Origin: Cladocopium goreaui
Lineage: Eukaryota; Sar; Dinophyceae; Suessiales; Symbiodiniaceae
Assembly (NCBI GenBank): GCA_947184155.2
Contig: CAMXCT020001846.1
Span: forward strand, 360,521 to 424,520
DNA: 64,000 bases
Direction: 5' to 3'
Under the pieces are notes generated by a model. That model ran no database searches. It saw nothing but the letters and a program-made list of their open reading frames with translations, and was not told the origin of the DNA. Shown here in pieces: positions 21,369 through 31,801 of this stretch (its first letter is position 1; the number at the start of each line of letters is the position of its first letter). Made by a program: the position numbers and the translations under genes.

Positions 21369-21537
21369 ACCCAATTTCGGGACCACTGGTGCCCCAGTTT
21401 TCGCTGAAGTCTTTGAGGTTTTTGAGGACCGTGGAGCCATCTCCGTCCCAGACGTGTTCATCGCGGATGGTGGTGAACCACCCCAGCTGGAAGTTGCCGC
21501 CCAACGTGCAGCTGGATCCCATCGTCAAGGATCGCCT
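21369..21537 (-). CDS. Possible minus-strand exon, unknown product
   Basis: On the minus strand the segment begins after ATCCCAG and ends before GTATGT. It reads a well-mixed protein-like sequence including NFQLGWFTTIRDEHVW and then VLKNLKDFSENW. The plus strand also has an open frame here (including AEVFEVFEDRGAISVPDVF), so the strand is not certain. I prefer minus because both splice edges fit. It lies between plus-strand exons of the PhyH-like gene, so it would be a nested or unrelated fragment. No family recognised. Confidence 0.35.
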
Positions 21538-21585
21538 GGGATGTTCACTCGAAATGGCGATAAACAGTTGTCGTTTTTTGATGTT

Positions 21586-21711
21586 CTGGTTGGTGGTTTG
21601 GAACATGGCTTTTATTTTTCCCACATATATATATATATATATTGGGAATGATCATCCCAACTGTTACTCACTCCATCATTTTTCAGACGGGTTGAAACTA
21701 CCACCAATCAG
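21586..21711. repeat. Hairpin element family 3
   Basis: The ends are CTGGTTGGTGGTTTGG and ACCACCAATCAG, with an internal TA microsatellite; it matches the copy at 6554. Confidence 0.6.
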
Positions 21712-21733
21712 TGTTTCTTTGGGAGGTTCCCTC

Positions 21734-21859
21734 TACCCTCCGGTAATTTAACATAGCTATTGAAAATGATCATTTATAGATATTTATAGTGGATTTTCCA
21801 TGATTTTCCCATGAAAAATGGTGATTTTCCATAGCTTTTTGTATGTTTACCAGAGGGTA
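21734..21859. repeat. Hairpin MITE family 1
   Basis: The ends are TACCCTCCGG and CCAGAGGGTA. The arms contain TAACATAGCTATTGAAAA and the inverted form. Confidence 0.75.
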
Positions 21860-21974
21860 AACCTCCATTTTCCTATGGTTTTCCTATTAAAAATGGTGAT
21901 TTTCCACTAATCCCCCCGTTGTTTGGTTAAACCTCCATTTTCCTATGGTATTTTTGACGTTCAAATCACGTCAG

Positions 21975-22076
21975 GACATCAGCGCTTGGATGGCCGGGAC
22001 CGGCGCCGCCAAGGCGTCGATGTCTCTGTCCGAGCGCGCACGACGGCTGGAGGAGTTGCAACGGAGCTCCAGCGAG
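21975..22076 (+). CDS. Helical exon, probably C-terminal part of the PhyH-like gene
   Basis: The exon runs from an AG in CACGTCAG to AG|GTGGAA. It reads DISAWMAGTG..., then SLSERARRLEELQRSSSE, an amphipathic helix. It is phase 0 on both sides and joins without strain to the exon at 25000 (...RSSSE-ALTCALLEG). From memory, some PhyH-like proteins continue after the catalytic domain with a 'W.W..G' segment and HEAT-like helices, which would fit. Membership of the same gene is inferred from strand, phase and this pattern. Confidence 0.5.
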
Positions 22077-22129
22077 GTGGAACGTGGCACGGCGAGCGGC
22101 GAGTCATGGTGGATTTCCATGGGGATTTC

Positions 22130-22420
22130 GCCTCTGGTGATGTCAAAATAGCGGAAAATGGCCCAGTTATAGATGGTTTACCTGGGTTTACCTATGAAAA
22201 ATGGTGATTTTCCATAGTGAATCACCAATTTTTGATGGAAAATCACCAATTTTTAGTGGAAACTAGTCTTCCAACCCCGATGACTGCCAGGGTCTATGTT
22301 AATTTACCAGAGGGTACCCTCTGGTAAACATACAAAAAGCTATGGAAAATCACCATTTTCAATGGGAAAACTCACTATAAATGGCCATTTTCAATAGCTA
22401 TGTTAGTTTACCAGAGGGTA
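22130..22420. repeat. Two adjacent hairpin MITE family 1 copies
   Basis: A right-half copy (to 22316) abuts a complete copy (22315-22420) so that CCAGAGGGTACCCTCTGG forms a perfect palindrome at the join. The complete copy ends CCAGAGGGTA. The arrangement suggests insertion of one copy at the TA end of another. Confidence 0.75.
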
Positions 22421-23084
22421 TGTGGGATTTTACCAACCATGGGGATAGACTCTGGTAATTCAACCTGGTTTGCTCGAAAATCATGCATTTATAATAGGTT
22501 TTCCCAATAAAACCTTCATTTACAGGGGAGTTTCCAGCTTGTCATGTTTGAGTAGTTGAGCCATACATTGAGGAATGTCAGATTGTGTATAGATATGCAC
22601 ATGTTTGGGACTCCATGAGCTGGACGGTAGCTGGTCCCATAGCATTTCAAAGCGAGCTGGTGATGCATATAGAAACATCACACAGTAGCACCCCTGCTAC
22701 AAGTCTACCTCAATCAACATATAAATATGAAACATTATACATATATATATAGAATACGCATAGTGAATGTGAATATACATAAATAAATAGATCAACAAAT
22801 AGATGCATAACTTATATCTATATCTATATATATATATGGTACCCCCCCAAAAAAAACCTACCTTTGCCTTCTCATCACTTTTACTGGTATTTGCGGTGTT
22901 TCGTGTCTATTTTTTGGAATGGTTTTAAATGGACAATTTTGGAGAGTTTTGGGCTTGGGTATTGGTTTTCCCTCTAGGGGGTACCATATATATATATATA
23001 ATTATTTAATTATATATATATATACATATGTGTGAATACACACACAGAGGGTAGTAAGCAGAATGTTGATTTTGATTCTTCCTT

Positions 23085-23352
23085 GTACTTAAGGCATTCT
23101 GCATTTTGAAGGAATGCATTCAGAATGCATTCTTTGCAAAAACCAAGATCCAGGATCCAAGGTTCCCACAAGACTCCTGATCAAAATCTTGGATTCCTAA
23201 AGAATTTTGATAGGGATTGGTAAGGGTATTCTGGCAAATCCCAAATCCAAGATTTGCACAAGACTTCTCCGCAACTCTTGGATCTTGGATCTTAGTTTTG
23301 GGGAAGAATGCATTCTGAAGGCATTCCTTCAGGCTGCAGAATGCCTAAGTAC
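23085..23352. repeat. Foldback element with ~75-bp inverted arms
   Basis: The left arm runs from GTACTTAAGGCATTCTGCA to CAGGATCCAAGG (about 23085-23162). The right arm, from TTGGATCTTGGATCTTAG to GCAGAATGCCTAAGTAC, is its imperfect reverse complement (about 23280-23352). The loop of about 115 bp contains further partial repeats of GATCCAAG. The unit is larger than and unrelated to hairpin families 1-3. Confidence 0.7.
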
Positions 23353-24552
23353 AATTCTTGCAATCTTAGTTCGTACCCCTTCCAAACTATGCTTAAGTAT
23401 AATTTACATTCATTTACGTACCTCCAAGTCCCTCAACCTCTCTGCAAAGTTTTCCTTAAGTAGTGATTCAACCCACATGAAAAAGATCATTCAACTTTGG
23501 GTCTTTTCCCCAAACCTGAAAAAGGCAGTGAAAACACTGTAAATGACTACAAGAGATTATGAAACATGCATCCTTCTCTTGAAGAACCAATTCTAAGTGA
23601 CAAGAGCAGGCTTTACAAACAGACACTTTCCTTCAAAGGGTGTAGCATTCCTTAAGCCAAAATAGTATTCCTTTTCAATAGGTAGCATTCCTTTGCAGAA
23701 AACCACTTCTCTTGAAAATATATCTCTTCATTTCGATCAATCAGTGTTTTTTCCAACATGTAAATATGCATTCTTAATTTCACAGACCCATTCCATAACG
23801 TACTAAGTACAATACTTCTGGAAGGAAGAAACACGTTGCACAAACAGTCCCTGCAACATACAAGGCATCTTCCAATCAAATGCAGTAGTATCTCTTCAAA
23901 TCAAATAAGACTATCTTCAGAAATGTAGCCATTAATTTGAAGAACATACGGGTTTTTCTCTAAGTGACACTATATTTGTTGAAAAACAAGTTGGATATTT
24001 AAAAGAACATGCTGCACATGTGGCACAAGTACTGCTACATTGTGCTTTCTAGAGTCAGTATGCCCTAATGTTTTGACAGTAAATTGTGTATACTTGAAAT
24101 GAACAAATGTGAGCCGTCTTTGCTTAAACAAAAATATCACAAATGCTACCTTTGTGAGATTGACAGTGCCCCTTCTGAAGAAACGTGACTTGAAAGGGCA
24201 CAGCATAACTGAAATAAGAAAACTCTCTTAGTCTATGCAGTATTCACTGGGAACAATGATAGTTCCAAAAGAGTTGCAGTGTAGCATTACAAGCAGGCAA
24301 AGGTAGGTTTTGGGGGGGGGCTAGAAAACACGCACACGTATATATATATATATATATATATTTGTTTTTATGGCATTGCCTAGTGTATATTAGTATGGTG
24401 ACCCGGTCACCTCTCCCTACCATCCGTCCAAGGCTTAGCAGCTGCCTACAGCCTTGGACAGGTTGGTGCACGACAGGCACGACATGTCTTGGGCATAGGG
24501 AAGACCTGAAGAAAAAGACCCGGAGTTTGCTGTGCAAAAGATGGTACAATTA

Positions 24553-24666
24553 TCTGGGTAAATTATAACGACCTCACTGCGACCTCACTGGAAATCATGG
24601 TTAGTAAGGGAAATCATCCCCAAATAGCCTTAATTCAGGTTAGTGAAATATTATAATTTACCCAGA
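24553..24666. repeat. Hairpin element family 2
   Basis: Terminal inverted repeats CTGGGTAAATTATAA and TTATAATTTACCCAG enclose the conserved block CGACCTCACTGCGACCTCAC. Other copies are at 25562-25690 (well kept), about 31998-32060 (left half) and about 49758-49885 (decayed). Confidence 0.7.
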
Positions 24667-24999
24667 ATTATGCACTTGATGATCGTTTTCTATAATTTTC
24701 TGGGAGGATCAAAGAAAAATGACTCTCTCTTTTTCCATTTTGCCGTGGTTTGGAGGTGAAACCCACTGGCGAGCCTATATCTGGGAGCTTAACTACCATG
24801 GTAAGTCCCCCAAATCACCCAAATCACATGAGACAAGGAGAACCACAGTGACTTCATGTGACTTCACCATCACCTCTTTTTCGCTACGCTGTAGTTACTG
24901 TAGTTTCCTAGCCCATAGATTCCATAGATATAAAAATCCATTACTATCCACATAGTCACATATCTATCCCATGAATACAGAAAAATCGGTGCACGTCAG

Positions 25000-25128
25000 G
25001 CCCTGACTTGTGCCCTGCTGGAGGGCTCAGAAGCCACCTGCCGTGCAGCCGCCTATGGCTTGGTTGCCAGTGGCCCCGAGGCAGCGCATCACGTGCTGCG
25101 GCTGTTGACGCTGGGACTTTCCACATTG
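25000..25128 (+). CDS. HEAT-like helical exon, probable PhyH-like gene C-terminal region
   Basis: The exon runs from CACGTCAG to a GT donor at 25129, phase 0 at both ends. It reads TCALLEGSEATCRAAAYGL and then GPEAAHHVLRLLTLGLSTL, two amphipathic helices with the 'AAAYGL' type core seen in HEAT-like repeats. It follows the exon at 21975 in phase. No catalytic residues; likely a structural repeat. Confidence 0.5.
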
Positions 25129-25328
25129 GTGGAGTTCACAAAAACATCCATTGTTTTTTTCCATCAGAAAATATCTATTTTTTCCAGAATGAAATCATGA
25201 TCAAAGCCATCAAAGCCATGACATCTGATTTTTGAATGGAGTTTCTATGGATTTTCCCATCTTTTCAACATCTTTCAACACATCTCCCGTTGTTTTACAG
25301 CGCAACGCGCCCAAGGAAGAGCCACCAG

Positions 25329-25491
25329 TCCGTGCCGGTGCACCTGGCAGATCTGCCCCAGACCTCGCGGCTGCGGCGCTTCAGCGCCTTCGTGCTGGGC
25401 GAATGCGCGCGGCCGGAGCCGCAGACGATCCGGGCATTGGGGGAGGCCTTGCGGGAGGAGTTCTGCACCGAAACTTGGAGGATTTTTGATG
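25329..25491 (+). CDS. HEAT-like helical exon
   Basis: The exon starts after CCACCAG in phase 0, although an alternative acceptor TTTACAG at 25300 gives a longer version. It reads VHLADLPQTSRLRRFSAFVL, then GECARPEPQTIRALGEAL. The donor is either GT at 25492 (phase 1) or, for phase 0, GA after GCGGGAG at 25457. The latter would join to the exon at 28442 as EALRE-EALGEM. Confidence 0.5.
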
Positions 25492-25500
25492 GTGAGAGAG

Positions 25501-25528
25501 AGAGTCTATCAGTCTGTCTATCTATCTG

Positions 25529-25563
<35 letters not shown>

Positions 25564-25564
25564 G
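25501..25564. repeat. TCTA/TCTG microsatellite
   Basis: A short tandem run of TCTATCTA and TCTGTCTA directly after the exon donor, ending at a hairpin family 2 copy. Confidence 0.8.
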
Positions 25565-25690
25565 GGTAAATTTTAACGACCTCACTGCGACCTCACTGGA
25601 ATGATGGTTAGTAGTTAGTAGGGGTAACTATCCCCAGATGACCTTATTTCATCTTATTTCAGGTTGGTGAATTATTTTTGATTTACCCGG
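25562..25690. repeat. Hairpin element family 2
   Basis: It begins CTGGGTAAATTTTAACGACC and ends ATTTACCCGG; the internal CGACCTCACTGCGACCTCAC block is identical to the copy at 24553. Confidence 0.7.
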
Positions 25691-27014
25691 TGATGTTTCT
25701 TACCTGTTTTTGATGATTTAACTTTGGTGGATGATGTTGATGCCATAAACAACTCCCATTTGGGCATGGTTGGAATGCAAGCCATAAAAATATGGTGATT
25801 TCAGGGGTGGTTTATATATGATGTTTATGGCATTAGGTTTACCACATTGTATACTTCAATATATTAATTACAGATGAAGATATTGATGGCGACATTTTTG
25901 TCCTATTCCTGATGATTCAACTAAAGAAGATTTGTCAAATAGGTGATTTTTCAGATGGGGAATCATCATGAATAATCCCTTTAAATGGCGTACGACAACA
26001 GCTATTCCCCAGGGATAATTTAAAATTAGTGGCTCACCAAATGATGACCTGTTTTTTTTCAGATGATTTAGTTGATTTACCACATTAATGGAATGACATG
26101 GGTATATGATATATGACTCATTTTTTAAAACTGTTTCTGGTGATTTCACCAAATGGAGAAGACTTTGATGGTGATGAATATTTTTTTTGAGACCCATGAA
26201 GGTATACACCAAAAAACCCAAACATAACTGGATAAACCTGGAAGATATTGATGATTGTGTTTCAGATGTTTTTTCACTGCATTATAAAATAATGTATATA
26301 TATATATATATATCCAAATAATTCTGACCAAAAAACTGTAGAACAATTTCTGGTGTCATGAAGATTTTGATGGTGATGATTAGTTTGATGTTAAGACCAA
26401 TGGGAATATCAATACACCATTTGAAGACCAAGCACAACTATCATAACTGGAGAAACTTAGGGAAGATCCAGTGATTTAGCATGATTTAACCAAAAAATCA
26501 TGGATATTCATGGGGATATAACTGAGCTATATTTATACATATATATATATATATATACATAAATAATCATAGATAAATATATATATATATGACTAAATGA
26601 ACAAGTCAACAAGTCGATTTTCTCATCAACATTTTGATGGCGATGGTCCGATGGTGAGCTTTATGTTGTTTGAAAAAAAATAGCAATGGGCATATATACC
26701 AACAAATAGGTTTTTAACGAATAATGGTCTCATTGGCGCACACACACACATAATATATATATATATATATATTTACACATATACATTACGATAACGACAT
26801 TATATAGTTTACCTCTGTATTGTAATATGCTTGATATCATGACTGACGAGTTGCCGTAACAGAGAGCTTGGATGGGCCAGGGGTTAGCTTAGTCGACCGG
26901 TAATAGGAAGTGTGTTTATACGTGTTGTCAGTTGTGATGATGATCGACGATTCACTTAAGTGAAGACTTTAAGATACTTTAAGCCGTTTCCACATGATAT
27001 TCAGCTCTATGAGA

Positions 27015-27118
27015 TACCCTCTGGTAATTTAACATAGCTATAGAAAGATCCACCATTTTTCATGGGTAAATCCACTATTTCTATGGCCATTTTCAATAGC
27101 TTTTTGTATGAAAACCAT
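27015..27118. repeat. Hairpin MITE family 1, right end missing
   Basis: The left arm TACCCTCTGGTAATTTAAC is intact. The right arm stops at AGCTTTTTGTATG, before the terminal CCAGAGGGTA. Confidence 0.65.
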
Positions 27119-27184
27119 CCCCCCGAACTGGAGATGAGCCGTTGGAAGATCCGTTGAAGCCATGCAGCCAGTTTAGCTTAAAAG

Positions 27185-27300
27185 TCCCATCCCCTTAATA
27201 CGAAGTAGCCCTTAATACTATGGTCCCAAATATATGGATATCCCCAACAAAAAAACATGCTTTCTGAAAAGGTGTTTTAGTATTAGGGGGATGGGATTAA
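27185..27300. repeat. Dispersed repeat family 5
   Basis: The block 'CCCATCCCCTTAATAC' ... 'TGGTCCCAAATA' ... 'CCCCAACAAAAAAACATG' ... 'TTTTAGTATTAGGGGGATGG' has imperfect inverted ends. Related copies occur near 33790-33860, 56190-56296 and 57650-57740. Confidence 0.5.
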
Positions 27301-28441
27301 CTTGTTTGATGATGGTGGATGTTGTTTGGATACGGGAATTCTCTTTGATGATTTTGATGGTTGTGATGCAGGGCTTTGCAGTAGCAAGGATAGCAAGCTT
27401 CACCCAGGATCTATCAACAACCAATTCGATTGAACCAACAACCATCAATGGAAATCCACTCCCCCTAATATAAAGTACCTTCCAATGTGGGCCTCAAGGT
27501 GGCCGGATGGGGTAAGATGCAATTTCCCAGGGCCTCCACAATTTATGCCGTTGAATGCCCAATATGTGTTATTTATTGCACGCTGGATGATTATGAATGT
27601 GAGATGATTTGAAAAACATTTTGGTGGTGATTGTGATTGTGATGATGGTGATGGTGATGATGATCATGATGATGATGATGATGATGACGATGACGATGAC
27701 GATGGTAAAGAGGTAGTTTGATACGTTCTAATGTTTGCCTCAAACAGGAGTTTCTACAACCAGCTAACTTTTAGTTTCTGTTTTTGTAATTCGTGTATCT
27801 GAAACTGGCCATGTGATGATGAATGGATTTTTTTACGGAAAATGATTCATGGAGAACAGGAGCAGCTGAATAGTTTGGGTGAATGATGATGGATGGGGAA
27901 CAGAAGTTCTCACTATGGATTCATTGGATTGGAGGTCCCCAAGAGATGCCACTTGTGAGCCAACAAATGGCATTTCCGTGTTGCAGAATTGCTGGGAAAA
28001 CCCTACAGGAAAACTCAAGAACTGGGATAACAACCATGCTTTCCTGAAGATTTTCACGTCAAATCCAATTGTATGGCAAATCTGCTGGCTAAAAATGCAC
28101 CGTTTTTCAGAATGATTCAAAAGTCGACGGTCGTTGATCGGTAAGAAAACGATGGATTTTCAGGGTTCATGCGCCTAGTAGTTTTGTGGTTAAATCCACC
28201 TCTTTATTGTTAAAGCCCAATTGTTGATGGTTATCCAGATTTTTGATGATTAACTGCATTTTTTTTTTGCTGTTTTAGTCCCGGTTTTTGTTGGGTAACT
28301 TGCATGTGCCAAGAAATTGTTGATAGTCCATGATAGTCCAATCCCAATTGTTCTTGGTCAACTTCTCATCCGTGTTGGTAAACTCTTCCATTTTGCATTT
28401 TTTTGAGGTTTCCCCCCTTGGACAGCCCGGCAGCAGCATAG

Positions 28442-28541
28442 GAAGCTCTGGGTGAGATGTTGGAGGCTTTGGGCTTGATCGCTGCAAGGGCTAGGGCAAT
28501 GGACCAAGATGCCTGGTCGCATGCTACCGTGGTGACACCGG
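28442..28541 (+). CDS. HEAT-like helical exon
   Basis: After GCAGCATAG the phase-0 frame reads EALGEMLEALGLIAARARA and then MDQDAWSHATVVTP, followed by a GT donor (28542). An alternative GA donor exists slightly earlier. The alanine/leucine-rich helix pair resembles the preceding exons (25000, 25329), supporting membership of one HEAT-repeat region. Confidence 0.45.
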
Positions 28542-28811
28542 GTGACTCTTCTTCTTGAGTGTATATGTAAAGACCAGAAAGATAAAACATAGAAATTGTC
28601 GGGGGTGTAGAATACTCTAAATATAATTGTATCTCTATATATATATATATATATGATTATATGTATGTGTGTATGTAACATATATTTATAGGATATCCAG
28701 CGCCCCCTGTAATGACACACAACCTGACCGATCGTTCACGGCTGGTTTCGTCTTGGATCGATCATACGGTCCCCCCGAAATGGAGACTGGGGTGACTTGG
28801 CAGCCAAGTCA

Positions 28812-28919
28812 TACCCTCTGGTGAACATACAAAAAGCAATGGAAAATGGCTATAGAAATAGTGGATTTTCCCATTAAGAATGGTGATTTTCCATTGCTAT
28901 GTTAGTTCACCAGAGGGTA
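28812..28919. repeat. Hairpin MITE family 1
   Basis: A complete copy, TACCCTCTGGTGAACATAC to TTCACCAGAGGGTA, flanked by CA on both sides. Confidence 0.8.
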
Positions 28920-29260
28920 CATGCACGGTTTTCATCATCATAATCATCATTGAGAATCTCTATTGTTTGGACGTGTCCATGAGGAAGAGAAGCAATGACC
29001 TGAAAAAAATGTCATGGAACATGTGCTGGACATACGCAACGATCCCAATTCCAAGCAGGGAAAAACTGCAGGAGTGCCCCTGAGCCCTGCAGGGGCTCGC
29101 CAATCATTGTTTCATTTCATCAAAGGGAACCCTGAACTAGATAGAAAAGTCAGTCCAAGATGTTGTTGATTGTTTCGGATTTGCCCGAACAAATCCAGGT
29201 GTACAACTTTATTTTATCTATTGATGGGATTTACTGATTTGGATTTCATGTTCCATGCAG

Positions 29261-29363
29261 TGACCTGCTGAAAGGTTTCAAGATTCAGCGAAGTCATGAA
29301 CAGCTGAAGTTTCCGTCGGTTTCCGCCACCAAGGAGGAGCTGTGCCATTTATGTATGCAGCAG
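29261..29363 (+). CDS. Exon, probable continuation of the PhyH/HEAT gene
   Basis: After CCATGCAG the frame (one base then codons) reads DLLKGFKIQRSHEQLKFPSV, then SATKEELCHLCMQQ, ending before GTCCTA in phase 0. The next exon at 29686 starts in phase 0. No motif recognised. Confidence 0.4.
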
Positions 29364-29685
29364 GTCCTACCATTCTTGGACACGCCCATTCCAAAATGTG
29401 CCGTGGGCCAGGGGTGACTGGAAAACCTCCACAAAGTTGGGATGTGGGACTGCTCCCCAAGTAGACCTAGCAAAAACCCGAGCACTTGTGGGGTGCCCTC
29501 CACGAAAATATGTAGGAAGTTCCATGAAGTTCCCAATTCGCTTGGTTCATGGCCTTCATACCTTGGCCCCTGTTTCGCACTGCACCGAAGCGCCAAACCA
29601 CTTTTTTGGGGGAGGACTTGGAGGACAGGAGAACGAGGGGTGCATTGTGGGAATGCTCCACGTGGTGTTTCCTGCCCATTTGCAG

Positions 29686-29815
29686 GTCAGGTGGGAGAAG
29701 GTGCAGCCTATGCCATCCTTTTGGCTGCTGGACCCAGGGGACAGGCGCCACCGCACGTGTTGGCGCGCCTTGTCCGAAAGTGTGGACATTGGCGGGAACT
29801 GGTGGGATGTGCTAG
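29686..29815 (+). CDS. Exon, HEAT-like
   Basis: The exon begins after TTTGCAG in phase 0. It reads GQVGEGAAYAILLAAGPRGQ, then PPHVLARLVRKCGHWRELVG, and ends AG|GTGAAT. The 'GAAYAILLAAG' helix repeats the pattern of the exon at 25000 (RAAAYGLVASG). Confidence 0.45.
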
Positions 29816-31669
29816 GTGAATGTAGTGGAAAATCTCGAGTTTGATGAGGGTGATATAGGGTGATATCTGTGATACACCAACTTGTAACTGTAAGGCACCA
29901 CCTTGTAGAGTAGTTGACTTCTATTTCTAGACTACCCTCTGGTAATCTAACAGTGAAGGCTAGCTGAAAGGTGCTGACATCCTGAATCTGGTTGACGATG
30001 ATGACGACGACGATGACGATGATGATGACCACAATGACGATAAGTTGGAACGATGATTCAAGGGCTGTTATATGATCCCAAATCATCCCAGCTGACGAAT
30101 TGTACACAAGCGATTTTGGGGGCCAGCCGCGCATGCCCAGGCACTTGGCTCAGGCCAGATGTTGGGTCATGGTTTCAGCATGAGTCCATGTCAATTCATG
30201 TCAGGCCCTGAGATCCCTTTTTCAGAATATTTGATTTATAACCATCCAACATCATCCAACATCATCCACCTAGATTCATCACAATTCTATGGTCCCATCC
30301 AATTTTGAGGCGACCATATTTTGGTTTGACCCCCACCATCTCATAGCCAACTTGGTCAGCTTGGTCAGGGGATGATCGTTGTGAAGCTTAGGGACCATCG
30401 GGGTCAAGAAAATCAATGATGTCACCTCTATATATTCCCATATGCATTTGTTTAAATCAATGTTTACATATTTTTGCCGAAGGGTGATCTCTTTCCTTAA
30501 AGAATGATCCGGGATATGATCCGGGATATGAAGTGATGTGACCTTCTCTTATTTAAAAAAGTGAAGCCACTGCTTGTTGATTCACCCTGGCGAGCTGGGA
30601 AATCGGAATGTTTCATGGAGAAATATCAGAAGCTCATCTACAAATAGAGGATTTCCAGCTAGCCAATGCTAGCCAGATGTGCCGGTTATCAAACACCAAG
30701 TTTCTTGATATTTGTTGGTAAATTTGCTGGACAAATCCATTTCCGTAGATATTTGGTGGATCCCCTTCGCCAAACAAACATAAGTTGGCTATGGTATATC
30801 CATTCATCCTAACTATCCTAAGTCTTGTTGGTTTTATAATTCCACGTGTTAGCCATCAATTGCTCGTAAAGATATGTTATGATATGTTTTAACTTTGCCC
30901 AAGCACAGCTGCCACGAGGTCGATTCCACTTTTTAAAGCCGTCTTTCATCAGCATAGACAAAATGCTCAACCTTTTGTTGTCAACTAATGGTTATTTTCC
31001 ACAAACAAATTGCCCTAGTGAACCCAGTCATCAACCTTAATGCTAGGCTACAAAATCATATACTCCGCGCTGCAGATAGGTTTTCCCTACTTCCACGGGC
31101 TCAGACTTTCGTCAGAGCCGGCACGGGCAAAGAATTCTGGGACCGACGGTCATCAGCCCAAGAAATCTACAGCAGATGCACCTCAAAGAGGACAGGTGGA
31201 GTTCGCCTTCTGCCTGCCAACTTCTGGCCGCAGTCTCCGGAAAAGCATTGACATCCGGCCAGAGGCTTTTGTAAACCTTTTTTCGCCCAAGTAGAAAACA
31301 GCAAAATTTGGGCACTTGCGCCCATTCAGAAACGACAAGAGAAAAACAACCCGGAGCAGTCTGACCACTGAAGTCACTGGAAGAGGCTACAAAAACAATT
31401 TCATAAACCATCCCCCAGCCATCACCATTTTTATAGCTGGTATGTTTACCATTCCCAGAATTAAAGGGCTGTGTATGATATTGTTTTACCCACACTATTC
31501 CAATTCTTGACCATGGTTCAACATTTTGTCAACCATGATTAGCCATTATCAACCATGATTGACCATGATTAACCATGATTAGCCATTAATGATTAACCAT
31601 GATTAGCCATTACTAACCATCATTAACCATCATTAGTATCCCAAGTAAAAATCACCAGTGGCCCACCAG
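29816..31669. other. No exon recognised
   Basis: It contains a left-arm fragment of hairpin family 1 (29934), a GAC/GAT microsatellite (29994-30040), and 31505-31635, which carries about seven degenerate AACCATGATTAGCCATTA units. A stretch at 31080-31260 is more GC-rich, with short open frames on both strands but no clear splice edges. Confidence 0.4.
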
Positions 31670-31801
31670 GTGGTCGATTCCCCCGATCACATCCTTGGCA
31701 GCTTCGCCCTGGAAGTCCTGCGCCGCGCCGGCCACGTGCCGTGCCGGCCACGCCCGGGGCGGCCCAGGTTGGCGCTGAGGGAGGCGCCCAGTTGGGGGTG
31801 A
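31670..31801 (+). CDS. Possible terminal exon of the PhyH/HEAT gene
   Basis: After CCCACCAG the phase-0 frame reads VVDSPDHILGSFALEVLRRA, then arginine/proline-rich residues, and reaches TGA at 31799. The high GC content contrasts with flanking AT-rich DNA, as in the other exons. The upstream exon (29686) ends in phase 2, which does not fit this frame, so a missing exon or another donor is needed. Confidence 0.3.
   Translation: MVDSPDHILGSFALEVLRRAGHVPCRPRPGRPRLALREAPSWG

Larger units (their letters stand above)
22421..24999. other. Repeat-rich intron or intergenic stretch
   Basis: It holds AT microsatellites (22740, 22815, 22985, 24340), the foldback element at 23085-23352 and a hairpin family 2 copy at 24553-24666. 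The segment 23400-24240 is repeat-poor and AT-rich; I see no frame with splice edges in it. Confidence 0.4.
25691..28441. other. Intron-like stretch without recognised exons
   Basis: AT and CA microsatellites (26290, 26535, 26750), a GAT microsatellite (27640-27705), a truncated hairpin family 1 copy (27015-27118) and a family 5 repeat (27185-27300). A plus-strand frame at 27879-28115 (WGTEVLTMDSLDWRSPRDA) has no clear splice edges and is not called. Confidence 0.4.

Noticed and set aside
20440..21624. Several long minus-strand open frames rich in M, S, C, H and F
   Set aside because: They are translations of the ACATG satellite in different frames, with no other composition.
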